Made by a program: the position numbers and the translations under genes. A stretch of DNA of 64,000 nt from Nitrospira sp. UBA5698 (GTDB lineage Bacteria; Nitrospirota; Nitrospiria; Nitrospirales; Nitrospiraceae): the NCBI GenBank assembly GCA_002420115.1, contig DIHK01000042.1, positions 50,297 to 114,296 of the forward strand, in the 5' to 3' direction. Within the stretch, counting starts at the first letter, position 1. Every line of letters starts with the position of its first letter. Below are positions 40,263 through 49,614 of the stretch, in pieces. Under the pieces are notes generated by a model that was not told the origin of the DNA, did not search any database, and saw nothing but the letters and a program-made list of their open reading frames with translations.

Positions 40263-40877
40263 TTATTCAGGCGGCAAGACACGAAATCGCATCGTGCCGA
40301 CCTGATTCACCGCATGAAACGGTTGTTGACCAATCGGCGAGATATAAATCTTGGCAACGTAGTTGCCCACGATCCATCGGTCGCCTGATCGTGTCACTTC
40401 CAGATATCCATATCGCTCATGGCCAGGCAGTTCCAACACGTCCTTGCCCAACTGTTCCGGACGCATCTGACTGTTTGGTTCCTCTCGATACCATTGCACT
40501 CCAAACTGGGTCGGGTCTTCCAGAGGGGCCACTTCAAACACGATATAAATGGTTGGAATCTCTGGCGTGAATACAGAACCAGGTCCGATCGGTTTTAAGC
40601 GTGGATCTTGGGTATACCACCCTTTTCGACCAAAGGTATCCCATTCCACGTCAAACCCCTTGGCCATTTTAACCCATGTAAAAAGCGACTGCGGGATACC
40701 GGTTTGTTGATCATCAAATGACGGACTCTGGGTTGATCCAACCTCAGTCGACTCCTGTTCCTTCAGTGGCAGAAGCTCCTTCGCCTCGCCCACCTGCTGA
40801 CAGTAAAGAGTGATGGACAGCATACCTGCAACGACACAGCCTTCCGTCATTCGCCATACAGTGGCCTCAGCGCGCAT
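40263..40877 (-). CDS. Unknown exported protein
   Basis: About 204 residues from ATG 40877; an ATG at 40850 is also possible. A short hydrophobic segment (MTEGCVVAGMLSITLYCQQ) near the N-terminus may be a signal, perhaps a lipobox at LYC. The mature part has beta-strand character with tryptophan and tyrosine (WVKMAKGFDVEWDTFGRKGW, TIYIVFEVAPLEDPTQFGVQ, RWIVGNYVAKIYISPIGQQP). The last segment resembles domains that describe drag or modulation of physical loads, but I cannot name the family. Divergent from the MFS gene. Confidence 0.65.
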   Translation of the reverse strand: MRAEATVWRMTEGCVVAGMLSITLYCQQVGEAKELLPLKEQESTEVGSTQSPSFDDQQTGIPQSLFTWVKMAKGFDVEWDTFGRKGWYTQDPRLKPIGPGSVFTPEIPTIYIVFEVAPLEDPTQFGVQWYREEPNSQMRPEQLGKDVLELPGHERYGYLEVTRSGDRWIVGNYVAKIYISPIGQQPFHAVNQVGTMRFRVLPPE

Positions 40878-40985
40878 AGGGATTATCGTACTGACCTCGA
40901 TCTCAGGGGTCAATTCTATGCGGCAATCATCGATGAAACCTTGTACCAGGTCAATGCTATGGTAGAGTGATTGCAGTGTTATCGC

Positions 40986-42386
40986 ATGACTGAACAGCCC
41001 GTGCCCTCTTCACATGCACTCGAACGACCTCACCTGACCGTATCAGACCCACATGACTCTGGCCGGCGCTTCGGCATTCGTGATGGGATGTTCCAAGCCG
41101 TCGCCCAAGGAGGAGGTGAACACTACATTTCAGCCTTCGCCATCCTCCTCTCCGCAACACCGTTCCAATTAAGTATCCTCTCGGCCATTCCCCAACTTCT
41201 CGGCACCTGGGCTCAGCTGATTTCCGTCAAAATTTCGCACTGGTTCCCAAGCCAGGCCTCCCAAGTCTACTGGGGTATTATCGGCCAATCCGTTTCCTGG
41301 ATTCCAATCCTGGCATTGCCCCTACTCTGGCCGGAACATGGACCCTGGCTTCTCATTGCAGGGGTAGCAGTGTATTTCACCTGCACCAATTTCACGTCTC
41401 CCGCCTGGAATAGTCTCATCACCGAATTCCTGGACCCCAATGAGCGGGGAGCGTATTTCGCCAAACGCTCTCGAGTGGTCGCCATCACAAGCCTTCTAAT
41501 GCTCTGTTTAGCAGGAGCCTTATTGAGTCTCTTTGAAAAACTCAATCTATTATGGATAGGCTTCACGATCATCTTTCTGACGGCAGGGCTCTGTCGGAGT
41601 GCCTCGGCGCTTCTGCTCCATACAGTCACCGGCTTCCCCCAGCATGACCTCAGTCAGGCTCCAACAGGGTTTCTACACTTTCTTCGCACCGGCGTCTCTC
41701 ATAACTTCTTCCATTTTTTACTCTTTTCAGGACTCATGCATGCCGCGGTGCTGATCGCCGGTCCCTTCTTCGTCCTCTACCTGATTCAGGATCTCCATCT
41801 GGCCCATTGGCAATATGGGACCTGGCTTGCGGCAGGCATTCTCGGGCAGTTTCTGACCTTACCAGGTTGGGGGCAATTCGGTGATCGTTTTGGCAACAAG
41901 GCGTTGCTCACGTTCACCGGACTCCTCGTCGCATTCCTCCCGATGCTGTATCTGTTCTGCAGCGCCTGGCTCTTTCTTGTCAGCATCAATTTCTTCGGAG
42001 GGGTGGTCTGGGCAGGGTTAGGCCTTGGATTGAACAATTACGTCTATGATGCGGTACAGCCCGCGGATCGTGCAAAGGCAGTCGCCGTCTCAAGTATCGT
42101 GAACGCTATCGGGTGGGCCATGGGAACCGTAGCCGGAAGCCTCTTGATCAATACGATACCGAACAGGTTCTATCTTGGAACCTTTCTGCTCGAACCTGTC
42201 TCCAATATTCCGTTTATCTTCTTTCTCTCCGGTCTGCTTCGCTTGTTCGTTGCAACAGCACTCCTCCGGACGTTTCACGAACCTCGCCAAGTGGAACAGC
42301 GTGCCCACAGCCGCCTACTGTGGGAACTCCCGCTCTTGAAACCTTTACGCCAATTCTCGCGGAGGCCGACCGGTCTCAATCAGTAA
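40986..42386 (+). CDS. Major facilitator superfamily transporter
   Basis: 466 residues with about twelve hydrophobic helices across the whole length, such as PWLLIAGVAVYFTCTNF, HFLLFSGLMHAAVLIAGPFF and LLVAFLPMLYLFCSAWLFLV. The N-terminal 35 residues are polar. An acidic-basic loop after helix 2 (VKISHWFPSQASQVYW) sits where MFS loops usually lie; the other MFS loop has GDRFGNKALLTFTGL, the MFS-A-like motif. The substrate cannot be told. The ribosome site before ATG 40986 is weak; ATG 40971 is an alternative. Confidence 0.85.
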   Translation: MTEQPVPSSHALERPHLTVSDPHDSGRRFGIRDGMFQAVAQGGGEHYISAFAILLSATPFQLSILSAIPQLLGTWAQLISVKISHWFPSQASQVYWGIIGQSVSWIPILALPLLWPEHGPWLLIAGVAVYFTCTNFTSPAWNSLITEFLDPNERGAYFAKRSRVVAITSLLMLCLAGALLSLFEKLNLLWIGFTIIFLTAGLCRSASALLLHTVTGFPQHDLSQAPTGFLHFLRTGVSHNFFHFLLFSGLMHAAVLIAGPFFVLYLIQDLHLAHWQYGTWLAAGILGQFLTLPGWGQFGDRFGNKALLTFTGLLVAFLPMLYLFCSAWLFLVSINFFGGVVWAGLGLGLNNYVYDAVQPADRAKAVAVSSIVNAIGWAMGTVAGSLLINTIPNRFYLGTFLLEPVSNIPFIFFLSGLLRLFVATALLRTFHEPRQVEQRAHSRLLWELPLLKPLRQFSRRPTGLNQ

Positions 42387-42583
42387 GGAGCTGCCTCGGA
42401 GCCAACGGCGCGACTTTTCTCTTCTTGTTTGAGTCGTTCAAACGACTTATCGGCATTGCTCTTGACCTGTTCCGGCGTCATGACCGGGGCTGGCTTGGGT
42501 GATTCGGTCGCACACCCCGTCGCGATTGCCACTCCGATCCCCATCGCAACCACCACGCACCACCTGCCTCCTGCCCTCTCCAT
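42380..42583 (-). CDS. Small lipoprotein
   Basis: About 67 residues (ATG 42583; ATG 42598 is an alternative). A positive start and hydrophobic run (RWCVVVAMGIGVAIATGC) end in lipobox ATGC, followed by a short proline-rich linker and a charged helix (MTPEQVKSNADKSFERLKQE). No named family. It overlaps the last codons of the convergent MFS gene by seven bases. Confidence 0.6.
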   Translation of the reverse strand: MERAGGRWCVVVAMGIGVAIATGCATESPKPAPVMTPEQVKSNADKSFERLKQEEKSRAVGSEAAPY

Positions 42584-42749
42584 GAGTTCTGCAAACATTC
42601 TCTTCCTCCTTGGCTACGATCAACGATCCACCCTGTGCATCATACCACCTCTTTCCTCTGAATGCCGTTGAGAATCCAGCTCGTTGACTCACTCGAACAA
42701 GGCGGGTATGCTCCGCAGCACATACGGTGTCACCACAAAGAGGTTCCTC

Positions 42750-43196
42750 ATGTCGCTCTATGACCGCCTAACCGAAGACCTCAAATTCGCCATGAAATCA
42801 CGCAATCAACTCCGCATGGATGTGATCCGGATGATCAAGGCTGCGGTGTTGAATAAAGAGGTTGAACTGAAGCGCGATCTCGATGATGCAGAAATGAGTC
42901 GAGTCATGACTACGCTCGTCAAGCAACGCAGAGAGTCGATTGAACAGTTTGAGAAAGCGCAACGTCAGGAGTTGGCCGCCAAGGAGCGTCAAGAAATCGA
43001 GATCATTGAATCCTATCTTCCTAAACCGATTTCACCGGAAGAGCTCGAGACCCTGGTCACGTCGGTCATTGCCGACACAGGCTCTCGGTCGATGAAGGAG
43101 ATGGGAGCGGTGATGAAGGCGGTCATGGCGCGTCTTGAGGGACAGACTGTCGACGGCAAGCGTGTCAGCGAGCTTGTGAAGAGCAAGCTGTCCTGA
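42750..43196 (+). CDS. GatB/YqeY-domain protein
   Basis: 148 residues. It matches the YqeY family (Asn/Gln amidotransferase-like helical domain): MSLYDRLTEDLKFAMKSRNQ, RMDVIRMIKAAVLNKEVEL, VKQRRESIEQFEKAQRQELA, ESYLPKPISPEEL and GAVMKAVMARLEGQTVDGKR. Members are thought to interact with tRNA or aid tRNA-dependent amidation; the role is not established. ATG 42750 has AGAGG six bases upstream; a longer frame starting at 42684 lacks this. Confidence 0.92.
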   Translation: MSLYDRLTEDLKFAMKSRNQLRMDVIRMIKAAVLNKEVELKRDLDDAEMSRVMTTLVKQRRESIEQFEKAQRQELAAKERQEIEIIESYLPKPISPEELETLVTSVIADTGSRSMKEMGAVMKAVMARLEGQTVDGKRVSELVKSKLS

Positions 43197-43275
43197 CCCC
43201 TCCTGCTTGTGGTGTGCTCTGGCCAGTCCAATCTCGACTTCAGTTTCATCAGGTTTCAGCCGTAGAGTAAGAGCT

Positions 43276-43914
43276 ATGGCCATTCTCATCGTCGACGACT
43301 CACCGGACCACTACGCGCTCCTCCGATCCATCCTGACTAAAGCAGGCCACAATCAGATTCTCGGAGCCGAGTCCGCTCAGGCAGCCTTTTCAATACTGAA
43401 TGTGGATGGAATACAGTCGGCAACCGACGTCGACCTGATCTTGATGGATGTGCTCATGCCGGAAATCGACGGGGTGCAGGCTTGCCGTCGAATCAAACAG
43501 CAGACCCATCTTCGCGACATTCCCATCATCATGGTCACGGCCAAGAACGACCTTGAGAACCTGCATGAAGCCTTTTCTGCTGGCGCCATGGACTATATCA
43601 ACAAGCCCGTCAAAAGCGTCGAGCTCCTCGCCCGAGTCGCCTCCGCCATCACACTGAAGAAAGAAATGGACTGCCGCAAGTTGCGTGAATCGGAGCTCCG
43701 CCGCACGAACGAAGAGTTACAGCAGGCCCTACGCGAAGTCAAAGTGCTACGGGGCTTGATTCCAATCTGTGCCTCGTGCAAAAAAATCCGTAACGATGGA
43801 GGGTTCTGGCAACAAATCGAAGAGTATATCGGCGAACACTCGGAAGCCGAGTTCAGTCACGGCATCTGTCAACCTTGCCTCAAAAAGCTTTATCCTGGTG
43901 TTTACCAAGACTAG
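43276..43914 (+). CDS. Receiver-domain protein with a four-cysteine C-terminal tail
   Basis: 212 residues. The receiver domain (1-125) has the acidic pair DD at 7-8, phospho-acceptor D58 in [10 protein letters not shown]88 and K110. A coiled-coil linker ([20 protein letters not shown]) leads to [20 protein letters not shown] and FSHGICQPC, with cysteines at 165, 168, 198 and 201. This cysteine tail occurs at the end of many bacterial sensor proteins, and probably binds zinc or another metal. No output domain, so it acts as a phosphate relay or metal/redox-modulated switch. It directly precedes a GGDEF receiver protein of similar sequence. Confidence 0.93.
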   Translation: MAILIVDDSPDHYALLRSILTKAGHNQILGAESAQAAFSILNVDGIQSATDVDLILMDVLMPEIDGVQACRRIKQQTHLRDIPIIMVTAKNDLENLHEAFSAGAMDYINKPVKSVELLARVASAITLKKEMDCRKLRESELRRTNEELQQALREVKVLRGLIPICASCKKIRNDGGFWQQIEEYIGEHSEAEFSHGICQPCLKKLYPGVYQD

Positions 43915-43961
43915 CTGTTAGGATTCTTCCAGTTCACATCGTTCTCAGTCCCGGTACACCT

Positions 43962-44966
43962 ATGAGCATCCTCCTCATCGATGATTCGCCGGATGATCGG
44001 CTCCTACTCCAGGCTATCTTATCAGCGGCAGGCTATGAGCATATCATCGCAACGGACTGCGCCGCGGCCGCCTTCAAACAGCTCGGGCTGGATGGGGGGA
44101 AACAAGGCCTCGCGCGTGTTGATCTGATTCTCATGGATATGCTCATGCCGCAAATGAACGGCATTGAAGCCTGCCGCCAGATAAAGGCCGTCGACCGTTT
44201 CCGTGACACCCCGGTCATCATGGTGACTGTAAAAACAGACCCTGTGGATCTTCAACTGGCATTCGCGGCAGGGGCAATGGACTATGTCGCCAAACCGATC
44301 AATAAGATTGAGCTCCTCACGCGGGTCCGATCGGTGCTCCGACTCGTTCACGAGATCGACCGCCGCCGCGCACGAGAGCACGAGCTCCTTGAGGTCATGC
44401 GTCAACTCCAGGAAGCGAATCAAATGTTGCTTCGACTCTCCTGCTTAGACGGGTTGACCGGCATCACTAACCGACGCCAATTCGACGATTTCCTCGATCA
44501 GGAATGGCGAAGAGCCTTGCGTGAATCGACTCCGCTCTCTCTGATCATGTTCGATATCGATCGATTCAAAGCCTACAACGATTCCAAAGGACACACTGCC
44601 GGGGATGAATGTTTGAAGCAAGTCTGCGCGGCAATTTCCAGTGCCGTGAATCGTCCCGGCGATTTGGTTGCTCGCTATGGCGGAGATGAGTTCGTCACGG
44701 TCCTCCCCGGGACCGGGATAGACGGTGCGGCACAAGTCGCCGAAAGCCTTCGCCGCCGAGTTGAGGCCCTTGGCATTCAACAAACCGATGGGGAGCCCGT
44801 AACCATCAGCGTCGGGTATGCCTGCGTTGTCCCAAGCAGACACTCTTCTCCTACCGATCTTGTGAAGGCTGCAGACCAAGCGCTCTATCAAGCCAAACAA
44901 GAAGGGCGAAATAGAGCCCGATCGGCCAGCATGTTATCGTTGGTCCAAGATTCACCGAACGCATAG
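43962..44966 (+). CDS. Response regulator diguanylate cyclase (REC-GGDEF)
   Basis: 334 residues. Receiver domain (1-125) with D59 as phospho-acceptor and K111, a coiled-coil linker (145-158), then a GGDEF domain with intact signature RYGGDEF at 238-244. The product is cyclic di-GMP. An RPGD motif lies exactly five residues before GGDEF, the inhibitory-site (I-site) arrangement, so feedback inhibition by c-di-GMP is expected. ATG 43962 ([10 protein letters not shown]) aligns with the receiver start of the preceding protein. Form is PleD-like or WspR-like with one receiver. Confidence 0.95.
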   Translation: MSILLIDDSPDDRLLLQAILSAAGYEHIIATDCAAAAFKQLGLDGGKQGLARVDLILMDMLMPQMNGIEACRQIKAVDRFRDTPVIMVTVKTDPVDLQLAFAAGAMDYVAKPINKIELLTRVRSVLRLVHEIDRRRAREHELLEVMRQLQEANQMLLRLSCLDGLTGITNRRQFDDFLDQEWRRALRESTPLSLIMFDIDRFKAYNDSKGHTAGDECLKQVCAAISSAVNRPGDLVARYGGDEFVTVLPGTGIDGAAQVAESLRRRVEALGIQQTDGEPVTISVGYACVVPSRHSSPTDLVKAADQALYQAKQEGRNRARSASMLSLVQDSPNA

Positions 44967-45105
44967 CCGACCGTTGGCACATAATTGTATCGTCTCGCTG
45001 CACTCGGGATTGCTTGAAAGTACCGAGCCGAATCGACGGTGTCCTCGGAATAGACGAACATACCGACCAGCGGGCCTACCTATTCTCTGAAGTATTCATG
45101 GGCTC

Positions 45106-47394
45106 ATGCCACGACATCCACGGGTAGAATCTCATAAACGGGTTTCAAAACCCGCTCAGCGCTCTCGACGGACTCGTACCTCTCCCGATCAAGCGATCAC
45201 CGCACGGAAGTCCGCAACTCCCCGCTCAGCTCCGCCGTCGCCGAAACGCAACTCAACTGCCGTTCTGAAGCAGTACCAGGATGTGCTCCAGCAACTAGCT
45301 CAAAGCGAGGCCTTAAGCAGTGGTGACATGGTCCAAGCGTTCCGGGCGATTTCTCACACCTGCACTAGACTCCTTCGAGTCAACCGCGCGAGTATATGGC
45401 TGTTGTCTGAAGACCAGCATGAACTCATATTCCTCGACCTGTCTGAACCCAGGCCAGGACATTCCCATCCAGGACTCATCTTCAAATACAACGACTGTCC
45501 TGCTTATCTTCACTCACTACGCCGTGAACGTCGCGCCGTCGCGATAGAGCAGGCTTCCCAGGATTCCCGAACCCGCGACCTGGCACAGCCCTACTTCGCT
45601 CCATTGAAGATTCAATCCACACTGAGTGCGCCAATCAGGCGGAAAGGGGAGCTTGTCGGGATACTCTGTGCTGAATCTGTCGGAAAACCTAGACGGTGGA
45701 GTCAACAAGACGTGTACCTCTGCTGCATGCTCGCGACTCTGGCGACACTCGCACTTGAAGCAACCGAACGACATCACGCGGAACAGGTGCTTCGAGTCGC
45801 CAAAGAAGTCGCCGAGGTCGCCAATCGCGCCAAGAGCGAATTTCTCGCCAGTATGAGTCATGAAATTCGAACTCCGATGAATGCGATCATCGGCATGGCC
45901 GACCTCCTCTGGGAGACGCCACTGACCCCTGATCAACGAAAGTACCTGCGCATTTTTAGACGCGCGGGGGGAACGCTCCTCAACCTGATCAACGATATCC
46001 TCGATCTCTCAAAAGTTGAGGCCGGGCATCTTGAATTGGAGACCATTGAATTTGACCTCAATGACATCCTTGACAAAGCCATCGACATATTGGCCATGCG
46101 AGCCAACGAAAAGGGACTGGAGTTAACGTCTCATATCGACCGACAGGTCCCGTGTGACTTGATCGGCGACCCAACACGTCTGACCCAAATCATCATCAAC
46201 CTTATCGGCAATGCCATTAAATTTACCGAGACGGGAAACGTTGAGATTCGCATCATCAACGACCCAGACCGGAATACCGCCGGTGCGATTCGGGTTTCAG
46301 TCAGTGACACAGGAATTGGAATCCCGACCGATAAACTCACAGCCATTTTTGAAAGTTTCACACAGGCCCATGCGTCAACAACCAGGCAGTATGGAGGGAC
46401 TGGACTTGGCCTCGCAATTACCAAACGGCTTGTGGAACAGATGCAGGGTCAAATCTGGGCGGAGAGTACCCTTGGCGAAGGGAGTACATTTCACTGCTCA
46501 CTCCGCCTTCAGGTGCAGACAGACTCCCTCATGCAGAAATCCTCTCCACCAATTGATCTTACCGGAGTGAATGTCTTGGTCGTGGACGACCATCCGACTA
46601 ATCGCCTGATCCTTCGTGAAACATTACGGACATGGGGCGCTCAGGTGACGGATGCACCGGACGGGAAGGCTGCCTTAGACCTACTCCTCGGTGGACGAGA
46701 GTATCGACAGAACTATGACATTATGCTGCTTGATTGCCGCATGCCCGAGATGAACGGGTTTCAGGTCGTGGAACAGCTCGACCAGTCGCCAGGCAGACAA
46801 GACCTCACCGTGGTCATGATGACCTCAAACCACTGGGCTGACGATATCGCCCGCACCTATGACCTTGGCCTCGGCGGCTATCTCATCAAACCGCTTCGCC
46901 GCACAGATCTACTCCAATCACTCAGAATCGCTCTGAACCGGAGAAAGGGAGTTTCCCTTCCGGCAACGCCCACTGAGACCATGAAAACATCGTTGAGTGG
47001 TTCAGACAGGCCCTTTCAAGTCCTTCTCGTCGAGGATTCACCTGACAATCAACTCTTGATTCGATCCTACTTGAAGAAGACCGACTATCTCCTTGATGTC
47101 GCAGACCATGGCGGGATTGCCGTCGAGAAATTCAAGACCACCCATTATGATCTGATCTTGATGGACATTCAGATGCCCGTGATGGATGGCTATACGGCAA
47201 CCATGGCGATCCGAGCATGGGAACGAGACCACGACCTCCCCTCAACACCGATTATTGCCTTGACGGCACTAGCCCTACGGGAAGAAGGGACGCGCATACT
47301 GGAGGCAGGGTGCAATACCCACGTCACTAAACCCGTTAAGAAATCGACCCTGCTCGAAATCCTTCATGCCTATAAGGAGCACGCCACTTCATGA
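45106..47394 (+). CDS. Cytosolic GAF hybrid sensor histidine kinase with two receivers
   Basis: 762 residues, no transmembrane segment. A basic, disordered N-terminus (1-50), a GAF domain (about 75-225), a dimerisation/phospho-acceptor helix with H252 in [11 protein letters not shown], an HATPase domain (N-box [14 protein letters not shown]-box GTGLGLAI), and two receivers (starting at 489 and 638) with acceptors D543 and D687. The first receiver has LIKPL after a GGY segment, and the second is close to the canonical consensus. The GAF domain would sense a soluble ligand or redox state; the ligand is unknown. An Hpt gene follows with a four-base overlap. Confidence 0.95.
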   Translation: MPRHPRVESHKRVSKPAQRSRRTRTSPDQAITARKSATPRSAPPSPKRNSTAVLKQYQDVLQQLAQSEALSSGDMVQAFRAISHTCTRLLRVNRASIWLLSEDQHELIFLDLSEPRPGHSHPGLIFKYNDCPAYLHSLRRERRAVAIEQASQDSRTRDLAQPYFAPLKIQSTLSAPIRRKGELVGILCAESVGKPRRWSQQDVYLCCMLATLATLALEATERHHAEQVLRVAKEVAEVANRAKSEFLASMSHEIRTPMNAIIGMADLLWETPLTPDQRKYLRIFRRAGGTLLNLINDILDLSKVEAGHLELETIEFDLNDILDKAIDILAMRANEKGLELTSHIDRQVPCDLIGDPTRLTQIIINLIGNAIKFTETGNVEIRIINDPDRNTAGAIRVSVSDTGIGIPTDKLTAIFESFTQAHASTTRQYGGTGLGLAITKRLVEQMQGQIWAESTLGEGSTFHCSLRLQVQTDSLMQKSSPPIDLTGVNVLVVDDHPTNRLILRETLRTWGAQVTDAPDGKAALDLLLGGREYRQNYDIMLLDCRMPEMNGFQVVEQLDQSPGRQDLTVVMMTSNHWADDIARTYDLGLGGYLIKPLRRTDLLQSLRIALNRRKGVSLPATPTETMKTSLSGSDRPFQVLLVEDSPDNQLLIRSYLKKTDYLLDVADHGGIAVEKFKTTHYDLILMDIQMPVMDGYTATMAIRAWERDHDLPSTPIIALTALALREEGTRILEAGCNTHVTKPVKKSTLLEILHAYKEHATS

Positions 47395-47717
47395 TACCTC
47401 CTCAATCACCTGCCCCTCACACGCCGATACCTGTAGAAATCAGCCGTGATCTTGAGGATATTGCGCCGATCTTCCTGGAAAATAAGAGGAAGGACTTGCA
47501 GACCCTTCGTATCGCAGTGGGTACTCAAGACTTCGTAACACTTCAGACACTGGGCCACCGCATGAAAGGTGATGGCGGAGGCTATGGGTTTGATCACATT
47601 TCAGAAATCGGTGCGCGGCAGGAGCATGCGGCAAAACAACACGATCTGCCCACCATCGAACTCTGTATCGTTGAGCTGGAAGACTTTCTCAATCGAGTCA
47701 CCGTGCTCTATCGTTGA
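47391..47717 (+). CDS. Histidine phosphotransfer (Hpt) protein
   Basis: 108 residues, a free Hpt domain. The phospho-acceptor is H56 in [20 protein letters not shown], matching the H-x-x-K-G consensus of Hpt helices; the rest is helical. ATG 47391 overlaps the stop of the hybrid kinase (ATGA), so they are made together and probably form the kinase-REC-Hpt section of a phosphorelay, with the receiver proteins upstream as candidate final targets. Confidence 0.93.
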   Translation: MIPPQSPAPHTPIPVEISRDLEDIAPIFLENKRKDLQTLRIAVGTQDFVTLQTLGHRMKGDGGGYGFDHISEIGARQEHAAKQHDLPTIELCIVELEDFLNRVTVLYR

Positions 47718-48024
47718 GCATCCTATCCATTCTCTGCAGTCCTTCATTCCAGCAACACCTGAGATCGGAGAAGGGTTTACGGTCAGGCCTGTCCATTTTG
47801 TGGATTATATGCGTGTTGGAGAGATACCAGCTCTGAACGAGGCATACCTCAGAGGACTGAGAAAGGTACTGGTAGAGTCTCGACCACAGGTTGTGTATAA
47901 TACCGCTCACGGGAAGCGCGACTCACTCTTCCTCCCCGTTCTTCGACCGCAGCAACAAGCCTGCACGATCATGTGCGGCAAACCCTGCGGGATTCACGAG
48001 TCGCGAACCCAATATCCCAACCGT
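47718..48024. other. Gene-free stretch before tRNA-Ala
   Basis: About 300 bases without a protein-like frame. A TATAAT lies at about 47897-47902 preceded by 17 bases and TAGAGT, a weak -35, which may be the tRNA-Ala promoter; that would give a long leader of about 120 bases. Confidence 0.35.
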
Positions 48025-48100
48025 GGGGGGCTAGCTCAGTTGGGAGAGCACTACGTTCGCAACGTAGGGGTCGGGGGTTCAACTCCCCTGCCCTCCACCA
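48025..48100 (+). tRNA. tRNA-Ala (anticodon CGC)
   Basis: Cloverleaf with acceptor GGGGGGC/GCCCTCC, D arm GCTC/GAGC, anticodon arm CTACG-TTCGCAA-CGTAG (anticodon CGC), variable loop GGGTC, T arm GGGGG-TTCAACT-CCCCT, discriminator A and encoded CCA at 48098-48100. A run of seven A residues follows. Confidence 0.96.
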
Positions 48101-48239
48101 AAAAAATTTGCAGTGCTGTTAACCGCAGCTAAACTGGTCAACCCCAGTCATTCCCGCTCAAATAGTTTCCCGACAGACTAAATCTCCCTCAGTCCTGAAA
48201 AGCGTGGTGTCTTCATGCCCGGCTTAGGAGGCTAACCGC

Positions 48240-48557
48240 TTATAAAGCTTTGAGGCGGGCTTGGATGTAGTCGTTGAGTCTTGCTTGAGATGTCTTATCG
48301 ATCACCACCGTTTCGACGCCGCATTCTCCGCCATGGACCCAACGAACCTTCCCCTCTGCCACCGACACCCATTGTTTGGTAGGAAGTCGGACCCTGAGAG
48401 CGCACACCTCCCCCTGTTCTAATGGTAAAGACCCTGATATGCGCCATCCAAGGGAAGACAGATTCGTGACGGACCCATAGCCGATCCCATTCCCTCGTTC
48501 ATACTTCACGAGGCTGAAAACCGGAAAGCGGTAGTGATAACGGAGAGCAAAGGGCAT
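48240..48557 (-). CDS. PilZ-like protein
   Basis: 105 residues from ATG 48557 (MPFALRYHYRFPV); ATG 48575 is an alternative. The beta-barrel pattern with NLSSLGWRISGSLPLEQGEV and GKVRWVHGGECGVETVVI fits the PilZ domain, and the D/NxSxxG box (NLSSLG) is present. The usual RxxxR arm before it is weak (RYHYRF), so c-di-GMP binding is plausible rather than sure. It stands about 500 bases past the phosphorelay genes, which include a c-di-GMP synthase. Confidence 0.75.
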   Translation of the reverse strand: MPFALRYHYRFPVFSLVKYERGNGIGYGSVTNLSSLGWRISGSLPLEQGEVCALRVRLPTKQWVSVAEGKVRWVHGGECGVETVVIDKTSQARLNDYIQARLKAL

Positions 48558-48575
48558 AGCGTAAAAACCCAGCAA

Positions 48576-48939
48576 TCGGAATAAAAGATATTGTAGGAGG
48601 GGAGCTATTCAAGGTGCAAGGCATTCAGACTACGATTCAAGACACGAACCCCTATATTTTGGGTATCCTAACCACTAACTTCTCCATTCGCTGTGATCCG
48701 TCCGTCCACGATACTCAACATAAATCAGGGAGTCGCTGTAAAACGAGCGGTACGTTACAACACAAGTGTGGGAGGCTTGCTTCAGATGCGGGAAAAGACT
48801 GCACTCCTCAGCACACAGGCCGTCTCTGATAATCAGTGGGCATGTCGATTGGAGAGAAATCGATGGGAACGAGAGCGCCTCCCTTGATACAGCCAGTGCT
48901 CCCGTCTGACAATTCACGAACGGTACTGACTTCGCCCAA
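48576..48939. other. Gene-free stretch
   Basis: About 360 bases between purN and the PilZ gene (both leftward). No protein-like frame and no clear terminator; probably holds the PilZ promoter. Nothing else visible. Confidence 0.4.
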
Positions 48940-49614
48940 TCATACTGCGCTGACAATCACCTCGCCGTCCGGCTTGGCGCTGTCGATGAACACTCGTCGC
49001 CCATTCAGTCCTAACCGACCCTCCGCGAAGAGTTGCACAGCGCGTGGATAGATCTTGTGTTCCTGCACAAGGATTCTCGCTGCGAGGGTTTCTGGAGTAT
49101 CAGCGTCAAGAATCGGCACGGCTGCTTGAATGATGATCGGCCCTTCATCTACCCCTTCCGTGACGAAATGCACCGTACAGCCCGCCAACTTGCAACCCCA
49201 ATCGATGGCTTTCTTCTGCACCTCCAATCCAGGGAAGGCCGGCAACAAAGAGGGATGAATATTCATCATCCGATTCGCATAGGCATTGACCAATACCGTC
49301 GTGACGATTTTCATGTAGCCCGCGAGCAAGACCAGTTCAGTTTCGTGCTGTTGAAGCACCTCCAATAACGATCGGTCGTAGGCCTCACGACTATCGGGAC
49401 GTCCGGCAAAGGGTTTGGGATCGACAAAGAGATCCTTGATTCCGTGTTTCCGAGCCCGCTCCAGTGCAACTGCCTCTTTCTTATTACTGATGACGGCTAC
49501 GATCCGAGCCTCTACCTGCCCCGCTTCGATTGCATCGATCAACGCTTGCAGATTAGAACCTCGACCAGATGCCAGAACCGCTACACGCAATGGGGTCGTT
49601 CGGCTAATCGACAT
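48940..49614 (-). CDS. purN: Phosphoribosylglycinamide formyltransferase
   Basis: Transfers a formyl group from 10-formyl-tetrahydrofolate in the third step of purine synthesis. 224 residues with VAVLASGRGSNLQALIDAIE at the start, LAGYMKIV, catalytic MNIHPSLLPAFPGL, and HFVTEGVDEGPIIIQ. ATG 49614 overlaps the end of purM by 11 bases; a longer reading inside purM is rejected. Confidence 0.97.
   Translation of the reverse strand: MSISRTTPLRVAVLASGRGSNLQALIDAIEAGQVEARIVAVISNKKEAVALERARKHGIKDLFVDPKPFAGRPDSREAYDRSLLEVLQQHETELVLLAGYMKIVTTVLVNAYANRMMNIHPSLLPAFPGLEVQKKAIDWGCKLAGCTVHFVTEGVDEGPIIIQAAVPILDADTPETLAARILVQEHKIYPRAVQLFAEGRLGLNGRRVFIDSAKPDGEVIVSAV

Noticed and set aside
40955..41160. Minus-strand frame at the start of the MFS gene
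   Set aside because: Antisense to the transporter N-terminus, Arg/His-rich, no family support.
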